From NCBI GenBank assembly GCA_001632435.1, contig KV423941.1:1-64000 (forward strand): DNA of 64,000 nucleotides, in the 5' to 3' direction. The notes beneath the pieces are model-generated. The model made no database searches. It worked only from the letters and a program-made list of their open reading frames with translations, and had not been told where the DNA came from. How positions within the stretch are numbered: the stretch's first letter is position 1; each line of letters starts with the position of its first letter. Position numbers and translations under genes: made by a program. The DNA is from Calocera cornea HHB12733. Lineage: Eukaryota > Basidiomycota > Dacrymycetes > Dacrymycetales > Dacrymycetaceae. This document shows positions 44,858 to 56,309 of this stretch, in pieces.

Positions 44858-45919
44858 CGTCGTCCGGATGAGAGGATCGAAGGACCGTATAAGGAGATAT
44901 CAAAGACGCGGTGCGCACACGCGTCTGGCACGCACGTGCTCTACCACGTGAGCTGCACAGCCATAGTGCATGCTCTCGTGAGTTAGCCTAGCTAAAGCGA
45001 TTCCTCCATGCCTCTTTGTTATAATAAATTCAGTCCGTCCAACTTCCCTTCTTCAAATGTACCTGCGTACATAGTGTACCCATACTCCTCTATTAAAAAT
45101 CCGGTCACAGAGACATAAGAATAAAAATAAAGGAAGCAAAATGACACGGACTCAAAAACTTGAAACGGGTGCTTTATTGGATGCGATCTGTCCCGGAACA
45201 CATCCGCGAACTCATACAGTAAACACGAATGACCGTTGGCCAGGCCACCCGGAGGGTTATCCTATTAAAGAGAGGAAGCAGCGGCGGTTGCACTGGACGA
45301 CGGACACGCGGGCTCGAGGGGCAGCCTGGTGGGCACCGCGCGAGACAGTAGCGGACCCTGAAGGTGTTTGAAGCTGTGCCACAACGTCCGCACTCTGCCG
45401 TGTCGCCTCCGCTTGGCCAAACCCCCAAACCCGACAAGAGCGCGCCACACCGCTAAACACGAACAGCGCGGGGCGCCTCATTTCCCGGTTCCCCCTGTCC
45501 GCCGCATTCAGAGGGAGCGGGGCACCGCTTCTCATGATGAGGAGAGGCGCTGCCCTGGAGCACTGAGCAGATTCAGCCGCTCGGAGATGTGGCATTTCCG
45601 GCGCTCGGGCCTGTGCTGGTCCCTGCCGATCGCTCGTTCATAAAATAGTAACGACAGTCTTTGAAATCTGCAATAGGCGCGCTATCGGACATAGTCTCAT
45701 ACAAGCGAAACCAAATATCCAACAGTCTTTGTCCGCGAACGAGGCGTGCCACTCTGTTCATACAAGGTTTGCCAGGCTCGCTCGGCGCCGAGCCCTTCGC
45801 CGAGCCCGCCGCCCCGTCCCGGCGCGCGGACTCCTCCGCATTACGATCTCGTTCCCTCACACATGCATCCTCCCATATTTTATGGTCTGCCTTTCACATC
45901 GCTCTGTGTCCTTCTCCTC
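44858..45919. other. Intergenic region at the island / GC-rich boundary
   Basis: About 1,060 bases without a supported gene. Open frames in the right half lie on several strands and are probably shadows of GC-rich DNA. Composition rises from AT-leaning at 45000-45150 to GC-rich beyond 45400. Confidence 0.35.
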
Positions 45920-46844
45920 CTATGATGCATCTCCGCCCAATCCATTCGTGTATGCAGAGCCGCAGCGCTCACACTCGCAGACGAACCGGTAGTCCTCCCA
46001 CAGCAGCCGCCTGCGCTCGGCGGTGGGGAGGCGCAGCTCCCCAGGAGAGAGGTAGGAGATGCGCACTTCCTCCCCCTCGCTCATCGGCCGGAGTGCAACA
46101 AGCCTGCCGGTGAGCGTCTCCCTGGTCAGCATCAGCGTTGATCAGGCTGCGCGCGACGACAGAAGACTCGAGGACGCACCCATCCCACGCGACCACCGCC
46201 CCAGGCGCGCAGGAGTGGTTCGCCCGCCCGATCCACTCGAATGTCCCCGCATGCGCGCCCCTCCACCCATCCATCCCGCTCCCGAAGTCCAGCCCGACGC
46301 AGTTGGTCCTGTGCACGCCGAACGCGCCTTCAGTCGGGTGGACGTTATGCATCCCCCCGAACGCCTGGCGCCTCCCGAGCGGCAGATGCTCCAGTAGCTG
46401 CTCAAACTGCTGCAGCACGTCCGTCCGCACCACCTCCGGTATGACGAGCAGTGGCCGCTCCCTGACTAGCACCTCTCCCTCCCCCACCTCCCGCGGAACG
46501 ACCAGCCCGAGCCCCTTCCCCTCCACAGCCCGCAGCTCGACCGCCTCGCATTGCCTAAGGAAAGCCCGGTCGACCCATGGGTGAGCGAGGAGCAGCTCCA
46601 GGTTGCTCCGGAAAGAGATTACGAGCCCCTCTGGGGAGGACGACGCGCCAAGCGGGAGGAGAGAGACGCTCCTGTGGATCGGGTCGGCCTCTTCGAAGGG
46701 CTTTGAGCGGCGAGGGGACGGCGGAGGAGGGCTGGAGGACAGCTTCTGCTTCGAAGGGCTGCTCGTCGAGGCTGGGCCGGTGGTGGGACCTTGCGTGACG
46801 CACTCCCGAGCGGGCCGAGGACGCACCAGGAACCCGCGCCGCAT
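45920..46844 (-). CDS. SET-domain protein (SMYD-like methyltransferase)
   Basis: Protein-lysine methyltransferase fold using S-adenosylmethionine. The first ATG in frame is at 46844 (MRRGFLVRPRPARECV), since the more upstream start is GTG. Residues 100-130 give ELRAVEGKGLGLVVPREVGEGE, the usual SET opening (G-x-G). Near residue 215 GRANHSCAPGAVVAWDG gives the N-H-S-C motif. A 59-base intron (GTGCGT to CTGACCAG) then joins the exon ending WDG to ETLTGRLVALRPMSEGEEV, RISY and the post-SET-like FVCECERCGSAY, whose cysteines bind zinc. The total is about 285 residues. The N-terminal half is short, and the MYND insertion of true SMYD proteins is not visible. Substrate and location are unknown. Confidence 0.75.
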
Positions 46845-48287
46845 CAGGCTCCTCAGCGCTGCCACGCCGTGGTGCAGCGCTCAGAGAGAGTCGAGCTAGC
46901 AGCTCGACTCATCCTCCGCGCCCTCAGTTGTCAGCGTGCCCAGGGCGATAATATCATTGCCAGCTGTCGTGCGGTTTCCCATTTCGGCGAGTAGCTTGAT
47001 TTGGGAGCTTGAGCTGGTGCTCGACGCGCCGAGGCGCGATAAGTATAAGTTCGATAAGTTGGTGAGAAGGAGACGGAGAAGCCGAAACCGAAACCGAGCG
47101 CGAAGCACGAAGCACGAAGCACGAAGCAGGGCCGTTGGCGATGACCATGTGCCGGCTTGGGCAGGTTATTTTGGGCGACTGCGCGGCGTGCATGCACCCC
47201 AGCGCAATGAGCATGGAACTTCGAGACTGCCTACCAGGTAACAGATATGATAGGACAGCACCAACCGGTGGAAGTGCAGGATCGGGGCAGTTGGACATGT
47301 GGGCCATGTTGCTCATACGCACACTGCAGCGCAGGAAGGGATCGTCACGATGACGCCGATGGCGGACGGATTTTCCTTTCTGGGTTTGGGCGCGAGCGGG
47401 GTCCGGTCCTGTCGGGGTTCTGAGGTGCGCCCGTGCCGAGATGGACGAGGATGTGCGTGTCAGAATGGGCTGGAGGGGTGAGGCGCCAGGCGATATTTTG
47501 GTGGGATTGAAAGCAGATGAGCTCGGTGGGTGCCATCAGCATTGTTCATGGCGCGAATCGCTCAGATGGGACTAGGAGCACGTAGCTACATAACTGCATA
47601 GAATCAAAATTACCAATTCGCTTCTGCTTACTTAGTGGGCTTACATCGCGCACACGTAAAAATACCCTTGATGCCGTTCCACCAGGACGTTTCTGCCGAA
47701 CAAGCCCACCAGCGAAGAGCACTTCTGTGCCTGTTTCGGCGCTATCTGCCATCGCGCTGGCGCACCCGTGCACGCCGCCTTCCCCTCACCCCGCGTTCGC
47801 CAGCTGCTGGATATTGCCTGACCGTGAAAACCGCGTGTGATGACATCGACCCTTGGGTGGTCAATCTCTGATAGAGCTGGCTGCAGACTTTTTTTTGAAA
47901 GCGCAATTGGGTGCGAGAGCAGTTGTTTACGGTGCCGTAAGATCAACACGTCGGACAACCGCCGCAACCCCGGACCCTTTGCGGGAAGCGCCCTGGGTCC
48001 CTTCCCCACTTTACGCTTGGCGAAAGCGCACCGCCACCGTGGGATTTGTATGTGGGAGGGCGAGCGTGACCTGACCCGTTCTGTGCGGGTCGTCGGCTCT
48101 GATCCCGTGTCGTCCGCCCGTCCCTTTCGGCCCACAAGCCATCCCTTTCCGCCATCCCTTCCTTCCACCGCCGTCTCCCCATCATCCTCGACCTCCCTGC
48201 CCGCCCTTTTCCTTACCTCAATCGGCGAGCATACCCCGCTCCAAGCCGCACACACACGGCGGCACCCCCTCCGAGCCGAGCCGATGC
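46845..48287. other. Intergenic region upstream of the aspartic protease
   Basis: About 1,440 bases. Several open frames exist on both strands, but none shows a domain or a consistent exon chain. It contains a short tandem repeat at 47101-47128. An N-terminal exon of the aspartic protease (signal peptide) may lie in the last 150 bases, where a frame reads LPALFLTSIGEH, but the join is not settled. Confidence 0.35.
47101..47128. repeat. CGAAGCA short tandem repeat
   Basis: CGAAGCA units repeat about four times within 28 bases. Confidence 0.7.
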
Positions 48288-50715
48288 ATGGCGCGCCCCG
48301 TCGTGCGCACAGGCAAGAACAGGCGGCGGCGCCGGCTTCTCGAGGCGGGAGAGCGGCGAACGCGTTTGGGGAAGAGGGATTACGGCGATGGAGGCGCGGA
48401 GGGCATCGTGTTGAGCTTGGCGCTCAGCGAGGAGTACCCGTATGACAGGTGCGTGGGATTTGGCCCCGACGCGAGGGAACGAGACTGATCGGAGCAGCGT
48501 GTACACCATCGATGGGAAAATTGGAGGAGAGGTGTTCCCCCTGCAGGTGGACACTGGCTCTGCGGACCTCGTACGCCCCTTTCCATACACGTAGTACGCT
48601 CATGACTAACGGTCATCCACAGTGGGTCGCTTCCACCTCCTGCAGCAGCACCGCGTGCTCCGGCGCCCAACTTTACGACCCCTCCTCTTCCACCCCGACC
48701 AACAAGACGTTCACGATCCAGTACCTGCAGGGGAAGGTCTCCGGTCTCGTGGTCTGGGACGACGTCTCGATCGGCTCATACAACATCCCTTCCCAAGCAT
48801 TCGCCTCCGCTTCCTCGGTCTCCTCCGAGCGCTTAGAAGCCGATACCTTCTCCGGCGTGCTCGGCCTCGCCCCGGCGCTCGACAGCCGTATCGCCCAGCT
48901 CATCCCTCCCGTAGTAGGGAACGACCCGGATGGCGCCCCATGGACGTCCAATCTCTACGGGTCCGACGTCCCTCCTCCGCCGTTCTTCAGTCTCATGCTC
49001 GAGCGGCCCGAGGACCCGGACACCGTCAGCGTCCTCGGGCTCGGGATGCACCCTTTGCAAAACACGCCCCCTAATTTTACTGCTGGGATGTTGGACTGGC
49101 AGCCGGTGGTAACCAGCAATGAGGGGGCGGTATGGTGGCGTGTGCCTGTGGCGGACATCTCCATTTCTGTCGGCGGCCAGAATAGCAGCTTGATCCTGGG
49201 GAAGAGCTCGGCCGTCCCGACGAGTGCGAGGCCAGTCGCGGTGTATGACTCGGGTACGCCGCTGATCTTGACGAGCCCGTCGATCGCGGACGCGTTCTGG
49301 GGCGCGTACGGGGTGAACCCGGCTGCCGATGGCAACTGTATGCGCTTTCCGTTCACCTTCCCGGTCAAACGAGATTAACTTGATGCTTGCAGTCTACCCG
49401 CCATGTACGCTCATGGTCAACGCGACCGTCACCATCGGCGCTGTTGCATATCCGATACATCCCTTGGACATGAACATACCCTCGTCAAACGATCCCACAT
49501 CTACAAACTGCATAGGTGGTTTACAGTCAGTAACGGGTCAGACCGCGGGAGACATGTGAGCCATCTCCCCTCTTGTTACAGCTTCTTGGTAGCTTACTGT
49601 TCTGCTGCAGAGTACTTGGCGCTGCATTCCTCAAGAATGTGTATTCGGTATACACAAGCAACAGCTCGATCTACATGCCCAACAACTCCTTCCTCTACCC
49701 CAACCCCAACCAACCGCCGGACGACGGTCTCCCCCACGTCGGCCTCTACCCCCTCACCAACGCCACCGCCGCCGCACTCGCCTTCCAGACCGTGCGCATC
49801 AACAACCAAGCGATCACGCCCACCGTCACGCCCTCCCCAAACTCCGGCGGCGGGCAGCTCAACATCCCGAGTGTCAACACATCCAGCAACCTCAAGGTCC
49901 CCCTCCCCGTTGTCATCATCCTCTCCGTCGTAGGCTTCATCGCCCTCGTCGTCTCCCTGTACCTCCTGCGCGGATGTCTGTATCGGCGGCGGCGGGAGCG
50001 CGAGAAGGCCCTCGCAGTCGAAGCATCCGACGACACCCTCACCTTCGCGAATGGAAAGTCGGTCCCGGGGAGTGGGTTTGACGACGCGCTGCTGTTCGCC
50101 GCGCTCAAGAAGCGCTCCTTCCGCTCCATGTCCGACGGGACGACCGGCACGACCGGCACGCGGGGAACGGGCGGGACCACCGTCGGCGAGGGCAGTGGGA
50201 CGGCGACGGACGGGAGCGACATTGGCACGCCGATGAACGAGCTCGGCGAGTGGCTCAGCCTCGGCCCTGCCAATGGCGGGCGCTACCCTTCCCCCGTTCG
50301 CAACAGCCGCGTGGAGATCCCCATGCCGGTCCGGCGGGAGAGCTCGGGCGACAGCCCCTCCGAGGCGGAGGAGAAGGAGCGTTTCCGCAGCGGGCTCCAG
50401 CGGCCACTCTCGAACCTCGCTATCCCATTCGTTGGACCCGTCAGGCGGCATACGCCATTCGTCGCTGAGCCGCAGGCGATGGAGGACCCCAGCAGCGGCG
50501 AGACGATGGAGCTGCCTGTTATTCGGGAGCGGGAGCAGGAAGAGGAGCCGAGGACCGCTGGACCGCTGCTGGGCAGGTTCAGTGCTGTTCATAACGAGCC
50601 GACGAGCCCGTCCGCCCTCGAGCAGGGGAGGGAGCCGAGAAGCCCGACGAGCTTGAGAAGAAAGCCGCCGCCGAGTCCACCGAAGGACCTCCCTCCAGTA
50701 CCCGACGATGCTTGA
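48288..50715 (+). CDS. Membrane-anchored pepsin-like aspartic protease
   Basis: A1 aspartic endopeptidase of the secretory pathway. The basic propeptide ends near YPYDS, spliced (GTGCGT to AGCAG) to VYTIDGKIGGEVFPLQ. The first active site VDTGSADLWV is interrupted by an intron after DL. The second is VYDSGTPLILTS. A later exon holds FYPPCTLMVNATVTIGAVAY, and another GDIVLGAAFLKNVYSVYT, the typical closing strand. About 90 residues later a single helix (VPLPVVIILSVVGFIALVVS) precedes a basic RGCLYRRRRERE stop-transfer and a cytoplasmic tail of about 240 Pro/Ser/Gly-rich residues. The enzyme probably faces the cell wall or vacuole lumen. Both catalytic aspartates are present. The long tail is unusual for a yapsin-like enzyme and may bind cytosolic partners. 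The start chosen is the first ATG in the joined frame, but the signal peptide may lie in an unresolved exon. Confidence 0.85.
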
Positions 50716-50738
50716 CCCGACCCGACCCGACCCGAACC
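50714..50738. repeat. CCCGA short tandem repeat after the stop codon
   Basis: Four CCCGA units directly after the protease stop codon. It is a simple repeat in the 3' untranslated region. Confidence 0.7.
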
Positions 50739-51388
50739 GCCATCCTTTCGCATCCATGACTTGCTCAACACACATATTGCATACTGAACATTTCGTATTA
50801 TCGGCCCCTTGTCGCCAACACGTCATTCTCAACGGACTCGCTCACGTCTCCTGACCTCCCTCACTGATCTCTCGCACTACGACTCTCCCCGTATCTTGAT
50901 CTCTTGCAGTTCGATGCACGGTTGCTATCCTAGTCCTTCATTTGGATCATCATCTGTTCTGCGGCTCGGTTTTGGATCTCTAAGCTATGTATTAACATGT
51001 GCTTGTATAGCTAACGGACACTCTTGGCACGTAATGACATCTTCATTCCTTATGCTTCTCATCCGTGGGTCCGTGGGTATGACTCCGAGTGCTTGTTGTT
51101 GCAGATGTATGCACAATACAGGAATTTTGTTTATCCTAGTGATGCTACTGAGATTGATCATGGGTCATCTGCAGCGACAATCTACGTGAGACGTTGGAGA
51201 GAGTCGTCGAGCTGAATCACGTGAAATGTGATCATCAAAAGTGTGGTTCATTCTAGAAATCTCCCTTGCATTCTGCGGAGACAAAAAACCCTGCTGGCGA
51301 CTGGCCACGGTCGACGGGCGGCGCACGACTTTCCCGCCCTTCATCGGCCCCGCCATCGCGACCTCTTGTCTCTGTACACTGTCCCGTC
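50739..51388. other. Spacer between aspartic protease and NYN gene A
   Basis: About 650 bases without a supported gene. It carries the promoter of NYN copy A. Confidence 0.3.
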
Positions 51389-53482
51389 ATGGGTAACCTT
51401 TGCCCAGGCAGCGGACATATCCGCTTGCAGGACGAGAACGCGGAGCGCAGCATACCGGATGTTGAAGACACCACACACCAGATCTTGCGTGCCACTGAGA
51501 TCCCTCAGCCGGTCCCCCAGATGTACTTACCGGAGCCAGCAATTGCTCAGGTCTTTTGGGATATCGAGAACTGTGCTGTTCCTTTGAGTGAGTATGCGGC
51601 AGCTTGCTTGTGAATTGTGCTGACAAGCAGTGCGACTAGATATTCCTCCTGCAATGGTCGTCCGCAATATACTGTCGCTCAAAACGTCTCGCGGCTATTC
51701 GCCTTCGCGTATTGGTTCGTTATGTGGAAGGATTACGTAGTCGTTTGCTAACTCTCCTCTAGTGGCAACTGTTGCTATGGATAAACTGCCCTTGAATATC
51801 AAAGAGGCGTTGATAGCCTCTGGCGTTGATCTTCTGGACTGCTCATCAAGTAAGCCGTCAGCATCTGATTTTCTGTTGCTGTAAGTACGGTCGCTCATCT
51901 CTTCCGTTTCTCCCTGATTTTATTGTCCTCAGGGAGGAGATGCACCAGTTTACTTTCCTGCATCGGCCGGCGTCGACTGGAATCATGTAAGTGGTGATGA
52001 ATGCCCTGCCTCGAAGCCACTCGCCTCATATTCCATAGACTCATATCAAGTGACCGAGATTTTGGACGTCGTCTGTCTTTTCTGGGAAAAGTTGGCTACG
52101 ACTTGATGCTCGTTCACGGCAAGAACATCTCGGAAACCTTGACGATCATCGTAGAACAACGAATGCTCTGGCAAGATGTCTGTCGTCTCCATATGAGCAT
52201 GGCCCAGGTCAACCATATCCAGCCCTACACACCAATTCAAACTGCGTTCACGCCATCCGCTGGTTTCGTGGAGGCCCATTCATCCTCTTCGGAAGTCAAC
52301 ATGGAGATTGAAGGACAGCAAAGAAGTCCGTCGCCGTTGCCATCGAAGGCGGGAGAGAGTGATGTCGGTACTTCGAGACGACCACCTACACCTGTCCTGC
52401 AGGCAGTTGGCAGCACGAGCAATGACGTCAAGCCATCGATACCCTTAACCGGACCTGACGAGAGCGTTGCCCACTCTTCACCATCGTCAGCCAGCGATGC
52501 GGAAGAACCAACACAACTCTCCCCTTCAATCAGCTCCAACGCAGACATCACACCGCTTCTTGGACTAGCAACCAGCTCGGAACGTATTTTATTTTACAAG
52601 TCATGGCTCGACTTCTTCGTAGTTTATGGTCTGCTGCACTGGGTTGACCGGATGTGCATCCACTTGGTCCCCGGACATGCCTACCCGGAGAACACTTTCA
52701 ACGGATTAGTTGCTATGCAAGGACTTGGACTACTCGCGGCCTCGAACTCACTCGATACCAACCCTCCTCGCGCCGTCACCTACCTGTTTCTCACCCGAAA
52801 AGGACAAGCGCTTTTCACACTCCTGAAAGCTGTGAATCTGGCTACGACCGAGCAGAATGGACGGAAGGCCTTTCGACCGGCGGTGTACTTCTGGATCCAC
52901 TTTGCGCTCACCAATGATCGAGAAGACATCTGCCGGGTCAGTGTACTGGGTGGGAAAGTCAAACCACTTATAACGGCTGGCACTCTCAAAGACCACACAG
53001 GGTCACTCTTCCCATCCGTGACTGCATATTTCCATAGTGCTGCTGCCAAAGGTGTCTTCACGTTGAGCGCTTGGGGTACATCTGGAGACTATCTTGTCAA
53101 GCTGAAGTCGCCATACAATGGAGCCTGGAGAGCTTTCAAATCTGTGTCGGATCAGGAGCAGGTCTCTACAGAGCCATGGCAAATGCGAGTCGCTTGTGGA
53201 GCCGACGTGGTGGAGAGAGTTACCTCTGCTCTTAGGTCTTACAGTCCGGCGGAGCTTCTCTTCCTCCCGATCACTCTAGTCCAACTCGAGGCCACCGCCG
53301 TTCGAAATCAGCAACTCTATCATCTGAATAAGATGCTTGGATATGCCTCTGGAGTCTCTTCAGTGGCTGCACAAAGGGCTGGCTTCATTGTGAGCGTGGC
53401 GGGCGGAGGATCCCGCTTGACATCCAGCGGTGACTCTATTGTACAGCGCTTTGAGCGTGCTGCAGGACGAGGTTGGGACTGA
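51389..53482 (+). CDS. MARF1-like NYN-domain nuclease (copy A), MGN-LC N-terminus
   Basis: Six exons of about 630 residues. The start MGNLCPGSGH has Gly-2 for N-myristoylation and a Cys at position 5 for palmitoylation. NYN strand 1 is AQVFWDIENCAVPL. Introns then frame IPPAMVVRNILSLKTSRGYS, PSRIVATVAMDKLPLN, VDLLDCSSSKPSASD and FTFLHRPASTGI joined to ILISSDRDFGRRLSFL. Metal-binding acidic residues are in FWDIEN, VDLL and SSDRDF, all present. The domain ends near QRMLWQDVC. A Ser/Pro-rich linker of about 130 residues precedes the shared C-terminal region (FVVYGLLHWVDRMCIHLV, AVYFWIHFAL, LGGKVKPLITAG, SVTAYFHSAAAKGVFTL). In MARF1-type proteins such a nuclease is followed by winged-helix LOTUS domains. 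The C-terminal blocks here could be distant relatives, but that is inference. The predicted role is membrane-bound RNA cleavage. Confidence 0.82.
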
Positions 53483-53942
53483 AACCCCAGGGACTACGGA
53501 CTCCGCCCTTGCGCCCCACAAGGCATTGGAACCGAAATCTGGTCAACGACTCGTCGTTCACCCTCAGATCTTTCCCACATTCGCCATTACAGGTTCTTCC
53601 TTTGGCGTCATTGCACGCTCTCGGAAAATCTCCGCAATTTCTTTGATAATTTCTTTTCAATGCTGCTGCTTCCCATACCTGTGACCAAAATATTCTATCT
53701 CAATGTTGTTACGCCCGAGCTTGCAGGAATGAAAAGCTGTAGCAGTATAGCTGATCTTTTAGTACTCGCAATACATCAGCACAGGGTCCGACTTCTCATC
53801 ACAGAAGCGCGGCTTTTCCCTGCGGAGACAATTGATGAACCGACCCTGCCAGCGCATCATTCCAACTCCTTATCATTGACCCACTTGCTCACCTTCGACC
53901 AACTGGACTCTCTTGTAATCTCACAACCAGGCATCGCCTCAC

Positions 53943-55820
53943 ATGCCACTTCCCTTGGGATGGGGCGCTGCTATGGTCGGGATGGGCCTGGTCTCTTATT
54001 TATGGACCAGAGGCTCCTCCACACCCAGTGATCTCCCGCGCGGGACAACTCATCGGCAAGAGCCTGTAGTTCAGAAACCGACCGAGCCTCCAAGGAGGGT
54101 AGTCAATGGTACAGTGCATGTCTTCTGGGATATCGAGAACTGCCAAGTCCCCATTGGTACGGTGACCTTCGTATTGGCTTCAACATCCCCACTAACGCTG
54201 GACTTGAGGAGTGCATCCGTCTATGGTTGTGCAGAATATATGGCGTCTGCGCACTTCACGCGGGTACTCGCCCTCTCGAATCGGTACGTCACTCGATAAG
54301 AGGATGGGTATAACTGTCTGACTCGCTGTCCAGTTGCTGCGACCTCCTCTGCTAAGCTGTCAACGTTCCTCCGCAATTCCCTCCAAAGCTCAGGCGTCGA
54401 GCTGCTGGACCGTCCGTCTTCCAAGCCGTCGGCTGCGGACATGATCCTCTTGTAAGTTTTGCTGATCTCCAAGTGTACTCGTGTCACTCATATGTGCTTA
54501 CCAGGGAAGAAGTTCAGAGATTCACACTATCTCACAGTGACCCATCCGTCGCAGGTGTTATGTGAGACAGACGACATAAAAACCACCTATCTCCTCCGTT
54601 CACATTTGCCTAGATTTATCACAACGGATATGGACTTCTGCCCGCGCTTATTGTCTCTAAAATCTTGTGGCTATGATGTGTATCTTGTTCATCAAGAGCA
54701 CATCTCGGATACATTTCGGTCTATGGTCGAACATCGACGTCTTTGGCAAACTGTTTGCGGTGGAACTCCGACACAATTTGGGACTCTTCAGGGAAGCACT
54801 GTAAACGTCTCCGGAATACAACGCAAGCCTTACAAACCGCCTGTGGTACCAAAGCCTGTTCCCGTATCATCCGACGTTCCGCCGCAAACAGGTGCTTTCG
54901 CGAGTGGAGGTCGGCGCTCCTTCGTTCCAACACCACTCATGGACCTTTTCCTTGTCTATAACATCCTGTGCTGGATTGACCGCAAGTGTTTCCACCTGGT
55001 ACCCAAGCACACGTATCCGGAGAAGGTGTTCACTGCTCTGAGACAATTACAACAGGTAAGGATGGTGTATCTGTCGGGCCCGCTGACGAGCAATCCTGTG
55101 CCGACGTTCATATTCATCTTGCTACTTCCCAAAGGAGAAGCTCTTCTGAAGCTTCTTCGAGCGGTCGATTCGATGTCTGATTCACGGCCTGAATTGAAAC
55201 CTTTTCGCGCTCTGTTCTACTTTTGGATTCGACAGGCCTTCGGCAGAGGTGAGGGCAGCTGTCGGATTTCCCATCTCGGAACGCAGATAAAGCCGATGAT
55301 CACGCGCGGCCTTCTGCTGGACGAAAATGGAGTGTTGTTTGGATCGGTCAAGGACTATTGTAACCGCGCTGCAGCTATGGGCGTCATCGAGATCGAGCGA
55401 CAGAGCCACCTCGACGGTTCTATTACCCTGAAAGGATCCATCGCAGCTTCATGGATCGCGTTCAAGAACATCAGCGCTCAGAGAGGAGAAGGCTGGGGAC
55501 ATACACTGCAGAATGTGACGGGTGGTGAAGCCGCTGCAATAGCACTCATCAATGTACTTCGCGGCTTCACTCGCTTGGAGCTCCTCCTCCTTCCCGTGCT
55601 ATGCACGCAAACCTCCTCCTTCGCGTCGACGATTCAGGTGGTCGAAGGTCAGCTGAATCAGCTGGCTCAAATCGTGGGCATTGTATCACAACAGCTACTC
55701 CAAGACGCCAGCGACGCAGGTCTTGTGTACGACGGCAGTATTTCATACCGCGGCCTGACAACAGCGGGGAGCTTGGTGGTAAAGTCATTCCTAGGAGCGT
55801 TGCACGTTGGTGCACAGTAG
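53943..55820 (+). CDS. MARF1-like NYN-domain nuclease (copy B), hydrophobic N-terminus
   Basis: About 560 residues in six exons, starting MPLPLGWGAAMVGMGLVSYL, a short hydrophobic segment that could act as a signal anchor. The NYN opening is VHVFWDIENCQVPI. An intron (donor GTACGG, CTAAC branch, acceptor TTGAG) joins VHPSMVVQNIWRLRTSRGYS. Then come PSRIVAATSSAKLSTFL, VELLDRPSSKPSAADM and, after two introns, VIFITTDMDFCPRLLSL. The metal-binding Asp residues are all kept (WDIE, DMD). The C-terminal half parallels copies A and C (FLVYNILCWIDRKCFHLVP, YFWIRQAFG, LGTQIKPMITRG). The linker between them is shorter than in copy A. It lies 460 bases after copy A in the same orientation, a tandem duplicate. 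The likely role is as for copy A, with a different way of reaching membranes. Confidence 0.8.
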
Positions 55821-56309
55821 GTGTCGCGGTATTGGCCTCATACCGCAGTCTATTCTCGTAGAGGTTGGTATGAACCGACCTTGGAGAGTCTTCTCGTTCG
55901 GCGGGCAAAATCCGTTTTGCCCGTTGCACGGCGAGTGCGGTGTCCTATTCTCGGTCGTGTTAACCAGTCACAAGGAGCTTTGTACCAGCCAAGTTGTTGT
56001 AGGATGAAACGATACCTTGTAATTTATTCAAAGCTTCATTGAATGTATGTGCTTCCCAGTAGCATCGGAGTAAGGAGGATCAGCTACCAAGATATCCGAT
56101 AACTTAATGATTGTTTACTTGAAACACGTGACGTGCGCTCTGTGCAGGAGACCCCTACATCGCGTCCCAAAGTCGCGTCCCATGCTGGACATTTGCAGCA
56201 CGAACCCACAATTCGCCTACCGCTCTGCTATTCCAGCCCATAATCTACTCAAAATGCAATACACGGACGCGGAATTTTAAGCAAGCCTTCTCTGGGCGCG
56301 ACAATCGAT

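Noticed and set aside
47641..48255. Opposed frames of about 200 codons on both strands
   Set aside because: No domain, no signal peptide and no splice logic. Both strands are equally open, as expected in GC-rich intergenic DNA.
49594..50832. Minus-strand frame of 412 codons
   Set aside because: Antisense shadow of the aspartic protease tail in GC-rich DNA. The plus strand has motifs and introns that fit a family.
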